Below, in pieces: positions 16,532 through 25,421 of a stretch of 64,000 nt of DNA (its first letter is position 1; each line of letters begins with the position of its first letter). Source of the DNA: Halobellus sp. MBLA0158 (GTDB taxonomy: Archaea; Halobacteriota; Halobacteria; Halobacteriales; Haloferacaceae). The DNA lies in NCBI RefSeq assembly GCF_041477585.1, contig NZ_JBGNYA010000001.1, forward strand, positions 1,798,001 through 1,862,000, written 5' to 3'. Position numbers and translations under genes: made by a program. The notes below the pieces were generated by a model. That model saw nothing but the letters and a program-made list of their open reading frames with translations, did no database searches and was not told where the DNA came from.

Positions 16532-16543
16532 AGTGATATCACT
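16532..16543 (-). promoter_or_regulatory. Perfect palindrome between TATA-like box and start of thi4
   Basis: AGTGATATCACT is a 12-bp perfect palindrome that begins 8 nt before the thi4 start. The TATA-like ctaattacta (minus strand, 16544-16553) adjoins it. A repressor bound here would block the leaderless transcript, so this is a good candidate operator of the thiamine operon. No TPP riboswitch could be recognised in the very short leader. Confidence 0.6.
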
Positions 16544-16688
16544 TAGTAATTAGTCGTTGCGGTCGACGGTCAGTAAGTCGGCGGGGTCGAGGAACGGGAC
16601 CCCAGAAGAAACCGAGCGGCGGTGCGGCCGCTCTACGGGGCAAAAATCGGAGAAACGAGAGCCGACGGGAGTCCGAGCGCGCCGAGGC

Positions 16689-17774
16689 CTACTCCTCGCC
16701 GGACTCGTAGTACTCGCCGGCGGCCTCGGGGATGCGCGTCCGGCCGACGAGCGCGAGGACGACGATGACGATCACGAACGGCGTGATCCGGATGAGCTGC
16801 CGCGGGATGCCGATGCCGCGGAGCTGGAGGACGGTCTGCATCGCGTCCAGTCCGGCGAAGAGCAGCGTCGAGAAGAACGCGCCCACGGGGTTGTAGTTGC
16901 CGAAGAGGTACGCGACGATGGCGATGAAGCCCTTGCCGTTGACCATCGTCGGGCCGTTGCCGGTGAACTGCCCGAGGTCGAGCGACAGCGCGGCCCCGCC
17001 CATCCCCGAGAGGACGCCCGAGAGCAACACGGCGGCGTAGCGGACGCGCGCGACGCTCACGCCCGCGGTGTCGAGGGCCTTCGGGTTCTCGCCGCTGGCG
17101 CGGACCCACCGGCCGAACGCCGTCCGCTCGAAGACGTACCACGAGAGCGCGACCGCCAGGAAGAGCAGGTAGACCGACGGCGACGCCGAGAAGAGCGCGC
17201 CGAAGAACGGGATCTGCGAGAGCACCGGCACCGAGATCGAGCCCGGCGTCGCCACCGTCGGCGTGTTCGGCCCGTTGTAGATCACCTGCGAGGCGAAGGG
17301 CGCCAGTCCCAGAGCGATGAGCCAGACCGCGAGCCCGGCGATGATCTGGTCCGCCCGGAACTCGATCGTCACGATGGCGAACAGCCCCGCCAGGAGCGTG
17401 CTCGCGACCACGCCGCCCGCGAAGCCGATCCAGACGCCGCCCGTGACGTCGGTGACGTAGATCGCGGAGAACGCCGAGATGATGAGCAGGCCTTCGAGGC
17501 CGATGTTGATCACGCCAGACTTCTCGGCGAAGATGCCGCCGAGCGCGGCGAAGGCGATCGGCACGGACAGCCGCAGGGCCGACGCGAGCGTGTTGCGGCT
17601 CGTGATGACGTCCGCGATCGTCCCCGCCAGCGAGCGGGGGAAGAGCCAGCCCGCGACGAGCAGAACGACGAGGCCCGCGACGGTCGCGCCGGCGATGAGC
17701 GCCCGCGTCGAGTACCGCTCGACGAAGGACTCCTCGGCGTCGGCCTCCCCGCCGGAGGGGCGTGCCTCACTCAT
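16689..17774 (-). CDS. ABC transporter permease, NupQ/BmpD-type
   Basis: A 361-residue permease of the BPD-transp_2 family (ribose/nucleoside type) with eight to ten hydrophobic segments. IFAEKSGVINIGLEGLLIISAF is the family hallmark near residue 95. It overlaps the end of the preceding permease gene by 8 nt and is the last gene of the importer operon. In bacteria the BMP-NupOPQ system takes up purine nucleosides; the substrate here is inferred only from that similarity. The ATG at 17774 is chosen over GTG 17783 as it gives MSEARPSGG, close to the overlap. Confidence 0.9.
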   Translation of the reverse strand: MSEARPSGGEADAEESFVERYSTRALIAGATVAGLVVLLVAGWLFPRSLAGTIADVITSRNTLASALRLSVPIAFAALGGIFAEKSGVINIGLEGLLIISAFSAIYVTDVTGGVWIGFAGGVVASTLLAGLFAIVTIEFRADQIIAGLAVWLIALGLAPFASQVIYNGPNTPTVATPGSISVPVLSQIPFFGALFSASPSVYLLFLAVALSWYVFERTAFGRWVRASGENPKALDTAGVSVARVRYAAVLLSGVLSGMGGAALSLDLGQFTGNGPTMVNGKGFIAIVAYLFGNYNPVGAFFSTLLFAGLDAMQTVLQLRGIGIPRQLIRITPFVIVIVVLALVGRTRIPEAAGEYYESGEE

Positions 17775-19011
17775 CGGCGTCACCTCCCTCGGACTCGCTC
17801 CGGCCGCCGTCGGTCGCGACGGCCCTCGACTCCCGGCCGCCGACGAACCGCCCGCCGAGGAGCCGGAAGAACTCCGGCATCGCCACGAAGAGGATGATCA
17901 GCCCGCGGAGGACGCCCACGAGCTGCGGCGGCACGTCGGTCGCGAACTGCACGACCGTCGTCCCGCTCTTGAGGATCCCGAACAGCAGGGCCGCGATCCC
18001 GACCCCGAGGGGGTTGTTGCCGGCGAGGATCGAGACCGTGATGCCGTCGAACCCGTAGGCGGGGAGGCCGGTCTGGAACGTCCCGAGCACCATCATCACG
18101 TACATCGCGCCCGCGACGCCGCCGAGCGCGCCCGACAGCGTCAGGCTCGTGACGATCGTGCGCGCGGAGTCGACGCCGCCGTACTCCGCGGCCCGCGGCT
18201 GGATCCCGCTGGTCCGGACGTCGTACCCGAACGCCGTGTGTTCGAGGACGTAGTAGAGCGCGCCGATGGCGACGAGGCCGAACGCGAGCGCGACGAGCGA
18301 GAAGTCCTGGCGGGCGCCGAACGCGATCGACGGGAACCGCGCGTACTCCGGCAGCGGGACGGTCTGGTTCGCGGCGCTGTTGGGGTCTTTGAACGCCCCG
18401 CTGACGAGATACAGCGTCACGCCGGTCGCGATGAAGTTGAGCATAATCGTCGTGATGACCTCGTTGGCGTCGGCGTAGGCCTTCAGCAGGCCGGGAATCG
18501 CCCCGTAGAGCCCGCCGAAGACCGCACCGACGAGGACGCCGAAGGGGAGCAGAAGCACCGTGCCGACGACGCCGGAGACCAGCGAGGACGCCCAGAGGAC
18601 GCCGATCCCGGTCGCCAAGGCGCCGACGACCATCTGGCCCTGCGTCCCGATGTTGAAGATGCCCGCGCGGAAGGCCAGCGCGACCGACAGGCCTGTAAAG
18701 AGCAGCAGCGTCGTCTCCCGGAGCGTGACGGCGAACTGGCCGTCCGGCGACCAGCCTCCGCGGAACGGCTCGCCGAGCGCGCCGAGGAACAGGCGGTCGA
18801 AGACGGTCACGGGGTCGTAACAGAAGCCGGTCCCGAAGTAGTACACGGCGTCGGTCGGCGCACAGGTCGTCATCCGTCCGGCGACGAGGACCAAGAGCGC
18901 TCCCAGTATGATCGAGATGACGAGCGCGGCCGTGCTGATCAGGAGCCGCTCGGTCGCCGACGCGGACACGAGCCGTTCGAGCGCGTCGCGGGCGCGGTCG
19001 GCGGCGCTCAC
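17767..19011 (-). CDS. ABC transporter permease, NupP/BmpC-type
   Basis: A 414-residue permease, GTG start, overlapping the upstream ATPase stop as GTGA. The hallmarks are ALAFRAGIFNIGTQGQMVVGALA and the later GYDVRTSGIQPRAAEYGGV, which is the cytoplasmic coupling loop. A loop near residue 50-60 contains CAPTDAVYYFGTGFCYDP with two cysteines and is probably outside the membrane. It pairs with the next permease to form a heterodimeric channel. Confidence 0.9.
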   Translation of the reverse strand: MSAADRARDALERLVSASATERLLISTAALVISIILGALLVLVAGRMTTCAPTDAVYYFGTGFCYDPVTVFDRLFLGALGEPFRGGWSPDGQFAVTLRETTLLLFTGLSVALAFRAGIFNIGTQGQMVVGALATGIGVLWASSLVSGVVGTVLLLPFGVLVGAVFGGLYGAIPGLLKAYADANEVITTIMLNFIATGVTLYLVSGAFKDPNSAANQTVPLPEYARFPSIAFGARQDFSLVALAFGLVAIGALYYVLEHTAFGYDVRTSGIQPRAAEYGGVDSARTIVTSLTLSGALGGVAGAMYVMMVLGTFQTGLPAYGFDGITVSILAGNNPLGVGIAALLFGILKSGTTVVQFATDVPPQLVGVLRGLIILFVAMPEFFRLLGGRFVGGRESRAVATDGGRSESEGGDADE

Positions 19012-20606
19012 GCGCGCTCACCGCCTTCGTGATTCGCCCTGTCGGTTCCGCCGTCGGCCGCCGCGTCGGCCTCCGCCGCGCGGTCGCGCTCGTCCGGCCG
19101 CTCGCCGGCCATCAGCAGGCCGAGTTCTTCCTCTGTCGTCTTGGCGGGGTCGACGACGTCGATGAACTCGCCCTCGTAGACGACCGCCAGGCGGTCCGAG
19201 AGCCCCTGGACCTCCTCCAGTTTCGAGGAGACGAGCAGGACGGCGACGCCCTGGCGCCGGAGTTCGAGCAGGCGCTCGTGGATGAACTCGATCGAGCCGA
19301 CGTCGACGCCGCGGGTCGGATGCGAGGCCACGACCAGTTCGGGGTCGCGCTCGAACTCCCGGCCGACGATGAACTTCTGTTGGTTGCCGCCCGAGAGCGA
19401 CTCCGAGGTGGCGTCGGGGTCCGGCGGGCGGACGTCGTACTCGTCGATGATCGCCTCGGCGTGCTCGCGGGTCGCCGGCCAGTCGATCCGCCCGTTCGGG
19501 CCGAACTCCTCGCTGTGTTGGCTCCCCAAGAGCGCGTTCTCGACGAGGTCGAAGTCCATCACGAGGCCGCGCTCCTGGCGGTCCTCGGGGATGTAGGCCA
19601 TCCCGGACGCGATCCGCTCGCGCCGGGACGCCGTGGTGACGTCCTCGCCGCGGAAGCGGATCGTCCCCGACTCGGGCTCGCGGAGCCCGGTCAGCGCCTC
19701 GACGAGCTCGGACTGGCCGTTGCCGTCGACGCCGGCGATGCCGAACACCTCGCCCGCCCGGACGTCGAAGGAGACGCCGTCGACCGCGCGGACGCCGCGG
19801 TCGTCCTCGACGACGACGTCCTCGACGGCGGCGACGACGTCGCCCGTCTCCGCGGGCTCGCGGTCGACGTCGAGGAGGACCTCCCGGCCGACCATCAGCT
19901 CGGCGAGGTCCTCGCGGGTGGTCGCGTCGGCGTCGACGGTGCCGACGTTGCGACCGTCTCTGAGGACGGTGATCTCGTCGGCCGCGCGCATCGCCTCGCC
20001 GAGCTTGTGCGTGATGAAGATGATCGTCTTGCCCTGGGCGGTGAGCTCTTCGAGGACGCCGAACAGCTCTTCGACCTCCTGGGGCGTCAGCACGGCCGTC
20101 GGCTCGTCCAGGATGAGGGTGTCGGCGCCGCGGTACAGCGCTTTGAGGATCTCGACGCGCTGTTGCTCGCCGACGGAGATGTCCTCGACGCGGGCGTCGG
20201 GGTCGACGTCGAAGCCGTAGCGCTCCGAGAGGTCGACGACCGCCTCGCGGGCGGCCGCCCGGTCGACCGCGAGGCCGCCCCACTTCCGCGGCTCGTTCCC
20301 GAGGGTGATGTTCTCGGTGACCGTCATCGGGTCGACGAGCATGAAGTGCTGGTGGATCATCCCGACGCCGGCGTCGATGGCGTCCCGCGGGGAGTCGAAC
20401 GAGCGGGGCTCGCCGTCGAGGTGTACCCGCCCCGACGTCGGTTCGTAGAGGCCGTAGAGAACGTTCATCAGCGTCGTCTTGCCGGCCCCGTTCTCGCCGA
20501 GGAGCGCGTGGACGGTGCCGCGCTCGACTTCGAGGTCGACGTCGTCGTTCGCCACGACCCCGGGGAACCGCTTCGTGATCCCCTCGAGGTGGACGGCAGT
20601 GGCCAT
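19008..20606 (-). CDS. ABC transporter ATPase with two nucleotide-binding domains, NupO-type
   Basis: A 532-residue protein with tandem ATPase domains, as in sugar and nucleoside importers. The first shows GENGAGKTT (Walker A), SVGEQQRVEILKAL (signature) and LILDEPTAVL (Walker B). The second shows GVDGNGQSELVEAL, a degenerate Walker A without the Lys-Thr/Ser pair, then LSGGNQQKFIVGRE and VVASHPTRGVD. One degenerate site is common in this family. A strong GGAGGT lies just before the start. It is the second gene after the binding protein. Confidence 0.93.
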   Translation of the reverse strand: MATAVHLEGITKRFPGVVANDDVDLEVERGTVHALLGENGAGKTTLMNVLYGLYEPTSGRVHLDGEPRSFDSPRDAIDAGVGMIHQHFMLVDPMTVTENITLGNEPRKWGGLAVDRAAAREAVVDLSERYGFDVDPDARVEDISVGEQQRVEILKALYRGADTLILDEPTAVLTPQEVEELFGVLEELTAQGKTIIFITHKLGEAMRAADEITVLRDGRNVGTVDADATTREDLAELMVGREVLLDVDREPAETGDVVAAVEDVVVEDDRGVRAVDGVSFDVRAGEVFGIAGVDGNGQSELVEALTGLREPESGTIRFRGEDVTTASRRERIASGMAYIPEDRQERGLVMDFDLVENALLGSQHSEEFGPNGRIDWPATREHAEAIIDEYDVRPPDPDATSESLSGGNQQKFIVGREFERDPELVVASHPTRGVDVGSIEFIHERLLELRRQGVAVLLVSSKLEEVQGLSDRLAVVYEGEFIDVVDPAKTTEEELGLLMAGERPDERDRAAEADAAADGGTDRANHEGGERA

Positions 20607-20615
20607 AGGTCTGTT

Positions 20616-20621
20616 ACCTCC
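20616..20621 (-). promoter_or_regulatory. Strong Shine-Dalgarno of the importer ATPase gene
   Basis: On the minus strand GGAGGT precedes the ATG at 20606 by about 9 nt. Clear Shine-Dalgarno sites are uncommon here, since many genes look leaderless. It supports internal translation within a transcript that begins at the binding protein gene. Confidence 0.6.
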
Positions 20622-20666
20622 TGGTTCGAGGATAAACGAATAGGTTTGGATGTGCGTCGCCGGTCG

Positions 20667-21803
20667 CTACTGCGGCGCGGTCGGGACCGAGATGTCGCCG
20701 CCGATGATGCCCTCGCGGGCGCTCTGGACCTCGCTTCTGACGTCGTCGGGGATCTCCGAGCCGAGCTGGTCGCCGTAGACGAGCGCGACGCCCTCCTGTT
20801 CGAGCCCGAGGGAGACCGCCGTGCCGCCGGGGAACTCGCCGTCGACGACCGACTCGATGGCGTTGAACACGGCCGTGTCGACGCGCTTTACCATACTGCC
20901 GAGGATCACGTCGGAGTAGGAGGGCTTGGTGATCGACTGGTCGCGGTCGACGCCGATCGCGAACCGCCCCTGCTCTTGGGCCGCCTGGAAGACGCCCGTG
21001 CCGGTGTTGCCCGCCGCGTGGTAGACGATGTCGGCGCCGCTGTTGTACATCGCGGTTGCGGCCTCGCGGCCGCCCGCGACGTCGTTGAAGCCGCCGACGT
21101 AGTTCGTCAGGACGTCGACGTCGTCGCTGCCGGCGGCGACGCCGGCCTCGAACCCGGCCTGGAACTTCTTGATCAGGTCGGACTCGACGCCGCCGACGAA
21201 GCCGACGTTCGTCGAGTCACCCGCGGTCGAGCCGGCGCCCGCGGAGTAGTCACGCGTCGTGAGCATGCTCGCCATCAGGCCCGCGAGGTACGAGCCCTCG
21301 TGCTCCTTGAACGTGTAGCTCGCGACGTTCGGCGCGTCGACGACGGAGTCGACGATCATCAGGTTCTGATCAGGGTACGTCTCGGCGGTCTGGCCGACCG
21401 AGTCGGCCTGGAGGAACCCGATGCAGCAGATCAGGTCGTAGACCGGGTCCGTCGACTCGGCGAACTGCTGCTGGAAGGTGCTGAACTGCGACACCTGATC
21501 GGGCTGGGCCTCGTTGAACGCGATGCCCAGTTCCTCTTCGGCCTGCAGCGCGCCCTGCTGGGCCTGGTCGTTGAACGACCCGTCGCCGAGGCCGCCGGTC
21601 GCATAGACCATCCCGATGTTGGCCGTCGGGCCGCTCGCGGTGGTCTCGGCCGCGGTCGTCTCCTCGCCGCCGCCGTCGCCGCCCGCGTCGGTCGGCGCTT
21701 CGGTCTCCGTCTCGGTCGAGCCCCCGGAGGGACCGCCGCTACAGCCGGCCAGTCCCGCGATTCCCGCCACGCCCGTCGCCTTCACGAAAGTACGTCTATC
21801 CAT
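20667..21803 (-). CDS. BMP-family Tat lipoprotein, nucleoside-type binding protein
   Basis: A 378-residue secreted lipoprotein. MDRRTFVKATGVAGIAGLAGCSGG is a twin-arginine signal with a lipobox ending at Cys21, followed by a Gly/Thr/Glu-rich linker. The mature part has NIGMVYATGGLGDGSFNDQA, the opening strand and loop of the BMP/Med family (PnrA, purine nucleoside binding). It is first in the four-gene importer operon and should hand the ligand to the NupP/NupQ permeases. The ATG at 21803 is used because it places RR four residues in. Confidence 0.92.
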   Translation of the reverse strand: MDRRTFVKATGVAGIAGLAGCSGGPSGGSTETETEAPTDAGGDGGGEETTAAETTASGPTANIGMVYATGGLGDGSFNDQAQQGALQAEEELGIAFNEAQPDQVSQFSTFQQQFAESTDPVYDLICCIGFLQADSVGQTAETYPDQNLMIVDSVVDAPNVASYTFKEHEGSYLAGLMASMLTTRDYSAGAGSTAGDSTNVGFVGGVESDLIKKFQAGFEAGVAAGSDDVDVLTNYVGGFNDVAGGREAATAMYNSGADIVYHAAGNTGTGVFQAAQEQGRFAIGVDRDQSITKPSYSDVILGSMVKRVDTAVFNAIESVVDGEFPGGTAVSLGLEQEGVALVYGDQLGSEIPDDVRSEVQSAREGIIGGDISVPTAPQ

Positions 21804-21950
21804 TACTATGGACACCTACCCAGTAAGGGACGCGATATGTGCATAAATTCGTCGCTTCCGACCCCGCACACCCACTCCCGGGTGTGAAAACTGGACGGGC
21901 ATTGGAAACCCGACCGCGGGCCGGCGGGTCGGGGCGAAGCTACCGACGGC

Positions 21951-23336
21951 TCAGTCTGCGTCCTCGACCGCGGCCTCGACGACGGTCGTCACCTCGTCGA
22001 CGAGGGCGTCGACGTCGTCGGCCTCCGCGTAGACGCGGACGTACGGCTCCGTCCCGGAGGGGCGGACCAGCGTCCACGACGCGTCCGCGAACTCCAGGCG
22101 GACCCCGTACTCGGTGTCGACGTCGGCGTCGGGGAAGGCCTCCGGAAGCGACGACTCCAGGCGGGCCATCGCCTCGGCTTTCCGCTCGTCGGGACACGGG
22201 ACGCTCACTTTCCGGTAGGGACGCTCCGTGACCGGCGCGCGGAGGCCGTCGAGCCCCGACTCGGCGACGAGTCGCGTCAGGACGGCCGCCGAGGCGACGC
22301 CGTCGATCCAGCCGCCGTGTTCGGGGTGGATGTGCTTCCAGGGCTCGGCCGCGAAGACCACGTCCCCGCCGCCGGCGCGGGCGGTCGCGATGCCCTCGTG
22401 GAGCGCGCCGAGCCGGACCCGCTCGACGCGGCCGCCGGCCGCGCGGACCCGCTCGTCGATCCGCCCCGAGGCGTTCGGCGTCGTCACGACCACGGGGTCG
22501 TCGGCGTCGGCCGCCTCGGTGAAGCGCTCGGCTAAGATCGCCACGACGGTGTCCTCGTGAACGACCTCGCCATCGCCGTCGACGATCACGATCCGGTCGG
22601 CGTCGCCGTCGTGGCCGATCCCGAAGTCGAAGTCGCCGTCGCGGACGAACGCCCGGAGGTCCGCGAGGGACTCGGGGGTCGGCTTCGACTCCCGGCCGGG
22701 GAAGTGGCCGTCGACCTGGCCGTTGAGGGTGACGACGCGCGCGCTGAGCTCCCGGAGGACGCCCGGCGTCCCGAGCGCGCCCATCCCGTTGCCGCAGTCG
22801 ACCGCGACGTCGAGGCCGTCGGCGTCGGCGCCGTACTCGCGGGCGTAGGCGACGACCGCCTCCCGGTAGTCCGGGAGCACCGTCTCCTCGGCGGAGTCGC
22901 CCCAGGCGTCCCACGTGGCGGGCCGCTGCTCGCCCGCGACGCGCGCCTCGATCGCCTGTTCGAGGTCCCTGTCGTACTCCTCGCCGTCGACGAACACCTT
23001 GATGCCGTTGTCCGTCGGGGGGTTGTGCGACGCCGTGAGCATCACGCCGCGGCGGCCCCGCGAGGCGTACGCGAGCGCCGGCGTCGGGACCACGCCCGCC
23101 CGGCGGACGTCGACGCCGGCGGATTCGAGCCCCGCTTCGGCCGCGGCCGCCAGGGCCGGGCCCGTCGTTCGCCCGTCCCGTCCCACGACGACGGTCGGCG
23201 TGTCGTTCGCCGCTCCCCCGTCCGGTTCGGTCCCGGTGACGTCGGTGCCGACGGCGCGACCCACCGCGAGCGCGAGTTCGGGCGTCACCCGCTCTTCGGC
23301 CGACCCGCGGATCCCAGCCGTCCCGAAAAGGTCCAT
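21951..23336 (-). CDS. Phosphohexomutase (phosphoglucomutase/phosphomannomutase family)
   Basis: A 461-residue alpha-D-phosphohexomutase. MDLFGTAGIRG opens the protein, VMLTASHNPPTDNGIKVF carries the phosphoserine loop (TASHNP), DFGIGHDGDADRIVIVDGDG is the metal-binding loop, and VRPSGTEPYVRVYAE binds the substrate phosphate. The family includes GlmM, PGM and PMM; sequence alone does not settle which sugar is used. In haloarchaea such enzymes feed glycan and nucleotide-sugar synthesis. The ATG at 23336 is the second of two near-adjacent starts. Confidence 0.9.
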   Translation of the reverse strand: MDLFGTAGIRGSAEERVTPELALAVGRAVGTDVTGTEPDGGAANDTPTVVVGRDGRTTGPALAAAAEAGLESAGVDVRRAGVVPTPALAYASRGRRGVMLTASHNPPTDNGIKVFVDGEEYDRDLEQAIEARVAGEQRPATWDAWGDSAEETVLPDYREAVVAYAREYGADADGLDVAVDCGNGMGALGTPGVLRELSARVVTLNGQVDGHFPGRESKPTPESLADLRAFVRDGDFDFGIGHDGDADRIVIVDGDGEVVHEDTVVAILAERFTEAADADDPVVVTTPNASGRIDERVRAAGGRVERVRLGALHEGIATARAGGGDVVFAAEPWKHIHPEHGGWIDGVASAAVLTRLVAESGLDGLRAPVTERPYRKVSVPCPDERKAEAMARLESSLPEAFPDADVDTEYGVRLEFADASWTLVRPSGTEPYVRVYAEADDVDALVDEVTTVVEAAVEDAD

Positions 23337-23536
23337 ACCCACAGTGGGTCCGCCGATCCCCTATAACTTCACGCTTGCCCGCCGGCCGTCGGCGATGTTG
23401 CCTGATGGTGTGAAGATCACACATACAGATATCCAGATAGGTCGAGAATCCGTGACGTCTATATGTCCGGAGAATCCGCGTACGCTGGTTCCTGCCCAGT
23501 AGGATCCACCCGTAATTATATATTAACTGGTGGGTA

Positions 23537-23552
23537 TCCTCCGAACGGAGGA
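23537..23552 (+). promoter_or_regulatory. Inverted repeat at the start site of the DoxD/DoxX gene
   Basis: TCCTCCG-AA-CGGAGGA lies between a TATA-like attatatatt (23514-23523) and the ATG at 23561. The right arm contains GGAGG at 9 nt from the ATG. It may be a repressor site over the transcription start or a hairpin hiding the ribosome-binding site. Confidence 0.5.
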
Positions 23553-23560
23553 CGAGACGC

Positions 23561-24136
23561 ATGTCATCAAGCACGCGAAAACTGGACGCGGAGATTCTGG
23601 GTCGGACGACCAACTTCGAGTACTCCGAGCACTGGATCGGCTACGCCATCCTGATCCTTCGGGTCGTGATGGGCTGGACCCTGTTCCAGGGCGGCATCAC
23701 GAAGCTCGTCACGTATCTCGACGCGAACCCCGAGAACAACTGGACGGCCGCGGGCTACCTCGCGAACGCGATCCCGCAGGCCAATCCCGCTCGGGAGCTG
23801 TTCATCTCGATGGCGGGGAGCCCGCTCATCGACATCCTCAACATGTGGGGGCTGACGCTCACCGGACTCGGGCTCATCGTGGGCGCGCTCGTCCGCTGGA
23901 ACGCGTTCTGGGGCGCCGTGATGATGCTGTTCTACTGGCTGGCGAGCCTTCAGGGCGGCCTGCTCGCGGGCCTGCCGCTGGCGCACGGCTGGGTCGTCGA
24001 CGACCACATCGTCTACGCGGCCCTGCTGTTCGGCCTCGGCGCCATCGGCGCTGGCCGGATCGTCGGCGTCGACGAGTACCTCGAAGAGACCTCGATCGTG
24101 CAGAGCAACCCCTGGCTCAGGTACCTCCTCGGCTGA
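23561..24136 (+). CDS. DoxX/DoxD-family membrane protein
   Basis: A 191-residue four-helix membrane protein. YAILILRVVMGWTLFQGGITKL on the first helix, LNMWGLTLTGLGLIVGALVR on the second, and later HIVYAALLFGLGAIGAG match the DoxX superfamily, more exactly the DoxD-like small subunit of thiosulfate:quinone oxidoreductase. No DoxA partner is nearby, so thiosulfate oxidation is not implied. It is monocistronic, with its own AT-rich promoter region. Confidence 0.85.
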   Translation: MSSSTRKLDAEILGRTTNFEYSEHWIGYAILILRVVMGWTLFQGGITKLVTYLDANPENNWTAAGYLANAIPQANPARELFISMAGSPLIDILNMWGLTLTGLGLIVGALVRWNAFWGAVMMLFYWLASLQGGLLAGLPLAHGWVVDDHIVYAALLFGLGAIGAGRIVGVDEYLEETSIVQSNPWLRYLLG

Positions 24137-24246
24137 CTCCCGGCTCCGGATTTTTCGCGGTGGCGACGCGGTCTCGGAGTCGGACGGTTCGACCGCGAAT
24201 CTCCCGGACCGCCATCTTTTCCGTTCGGCGTCCGTACGTCGATTCG

Positions 24247-24546
24247 ATGACCGACGACGCCAGCGACGCAGCCGACACCGTCAGAGCGCACGTCTTCGTC
24301 AGCGGGACCGTCCAGGGCGTCTACTACCGCGCGTCGACGCGCGATGCGGCCCGCGAGCGCGACGTCGACGGCTGGGTGCGGAACCTCGACGACGGTCGCG
24401 TCGAGGCGGTGTTCGAGGGCCCCGAATCCGCCGTCGAGGAGATGGTCGAGTGGTGCCACACCGGGAGCCCGGCCGCCTCGGTCGAAGACGTCGCGGTCGA
24501 GTACGAGACGCCCGAGGGCGAGTCGGGGTTCCGCGTGCGGTGGTGA
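24247..24546 (+). CDS. Acylphosphatase
   Basis: A 99-residue acylphosphatase. HVFVSGTVQGVYYRASTRDAARE contains the phosphate loop and the catalytic Arg, and VDGWVRNLDDGRVEAVFEG includes the catalytic Asn. The enzyme hydrolyses acyl phosphates such as carbamoyl phosphate. The first dozen residues are an acidic haloarchaeal extension. The frame is open far upstream, but the family length and a following leaderless-like TATA region support ATG 24247. Confidence 0.93.
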   Translation: MTDDASDAADTVRAHVFVSGTVQGVYYRASTRDAARERDVDGWVRNLDDGRVEAVFEGPESAVEEMVEWCHTGSPAASVEDVAVEYETPEGESGFRVRW

Positions 24547-24620
24547 GTGCGAGTACGAGTACGGACCCGAGCCCAAGCCCGAGAGCGTGAGCGTGAGCGG
24601 AAGCGAGCGCGGGTCCCCGC
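24547..24620 (+). repeat. Short runs of hexamer repeats
   Basis: Directly after the acylphosphatase stop, gagtac is repeated in tandem and gagcgt occurs in a second run with variants. The stretch lies between convergent genes and may be a slippage product. No function is assigned. Confidence 0.4.
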
Positions 24621-24629
24621 CTCGCCCGC

Positions 24630-25421
24630 TCACTCCTCGCCGAACGACCCGTTGAGGAAGGAGTCGATGCTGTTCTCGATGACCCGCGCGAGGATCTCGG
24701 CCATCGCCGTGTCGGCCGACCAGATCGCCGTCTCGTCGGCGCCCTCGCCGGGCGGCGTCGCCGAGAGCAACACCACGCGGTCGTCGACGATGAGGACCCG
24801 GCCCGGGTGGTCCATCGGCGGGTCGATCGCCTCGGCGACCTCGACGCCCTCGACGTCCGCGAAGATCGCTCTGACGTCCGCGTCCTCGCTGAGGACGCGA
24901 GCCGACGCCCCGGCTGCGATCCGCGACTGGAGGGTCGCCGGGAGGTCCGGCGGCACGAACGCCGGTGACGGCGCCGCAAACAGGATCGAATCCGTCGCCT
25001 GGCGGGCGAGTTCCTCCACGCGGTTGTGGACCGGCTCGCGCCCGTGGATCGTCCAGACGTCGTCGCGGGTCTCCCGCTCGATCCGGGCCTCGCGCTGGGC
25101 TTCGAGGAACGAGAACGCGCGGTCGGCCTCGCGCTTCATCCGCTCTGCGAGCTGTCGCCGCGCGGTGTCCAGACCCACCGGCCGGTAGCGCTTCGGCGTC
25201 GACTGCTGGAGTTCGACCAGTCCGAGGTCGAGCAGCTCCTCGGCCGCGCCGTAGACCTGCGAGCGCGGCACGTCGGTCTCCTCGTGGATCTGCTTGGCCG
25301 TCGCGACGCCGAGGCGCTGGAGCGCGACGAACACGCGCGCCCCGTAGTTCGAGAGCCCGAGGCGTTCGAGCGCCTCGACGGCCTCGTGCTCGGAGACGTC
25401 GGTGTCGACGTCCGGGCTCAT
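24630..25421 (-). CDS. TrmB-family transcriptional regulator
   Basis: A 263-residue regulator. Residues about 12-80 form a winged helix (LSNYGARVFVALQRLGVATAKQIHEETDVPRSQVYGAAEELLDLGLVE), exactly the TrmB DNA-binding head, followed by a coiled segment and a phospholipase-D-like effector domain that ends near EE. TrmB proteins respond to sugars in some archaea. Here the gene overlaps the RND transporter gene by 4 nt (ATGA) and is last in its operon, so it probably controls that transporter. Confidence 0.9.
   Translation of the reverse strand: MSPDVDTDVSEHEAVEALERLGLSNYGARVFVALQRLGVATAKQIHEETDVPRSQVYGAAEELLDLGLVELQQSTPKRYRPVGLDTARRQLAERMKREADRAFSFLEAQREARIERETRDDVWTIHGREPVHNRVEELARQATDSILFAAPSPAFVPPDLPATLQSRIAAGASARVLSEDADVRAIFADVEGVEVAEAIDPPMDHPGRVLIVDDRVVLLSATPPGEGADETAIWSADTAMAEILARVIENSIDSFLNGSFGEE

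Noticed and set aside
16525-16688. TPP riboswitch before thi4
   Set aside because: The start seems leaderless and no conserved TPP aptamer elements such as CUGAGA can be found in the short space; a palindrome is present instead.
19029-21887. 952-codon plus-strand frame over the nucleoside ABC genes
   Set aside because: It is antisense to the ATPase and binding-protein genes, which show complete motifs.
12019-23336. CRISPR, rRNA or prophage signals
   Set aside because: I searched by eye here and in the rest of the window for regular spacer arrays, rRNA-like conserved strings and phage structural genes and found none.
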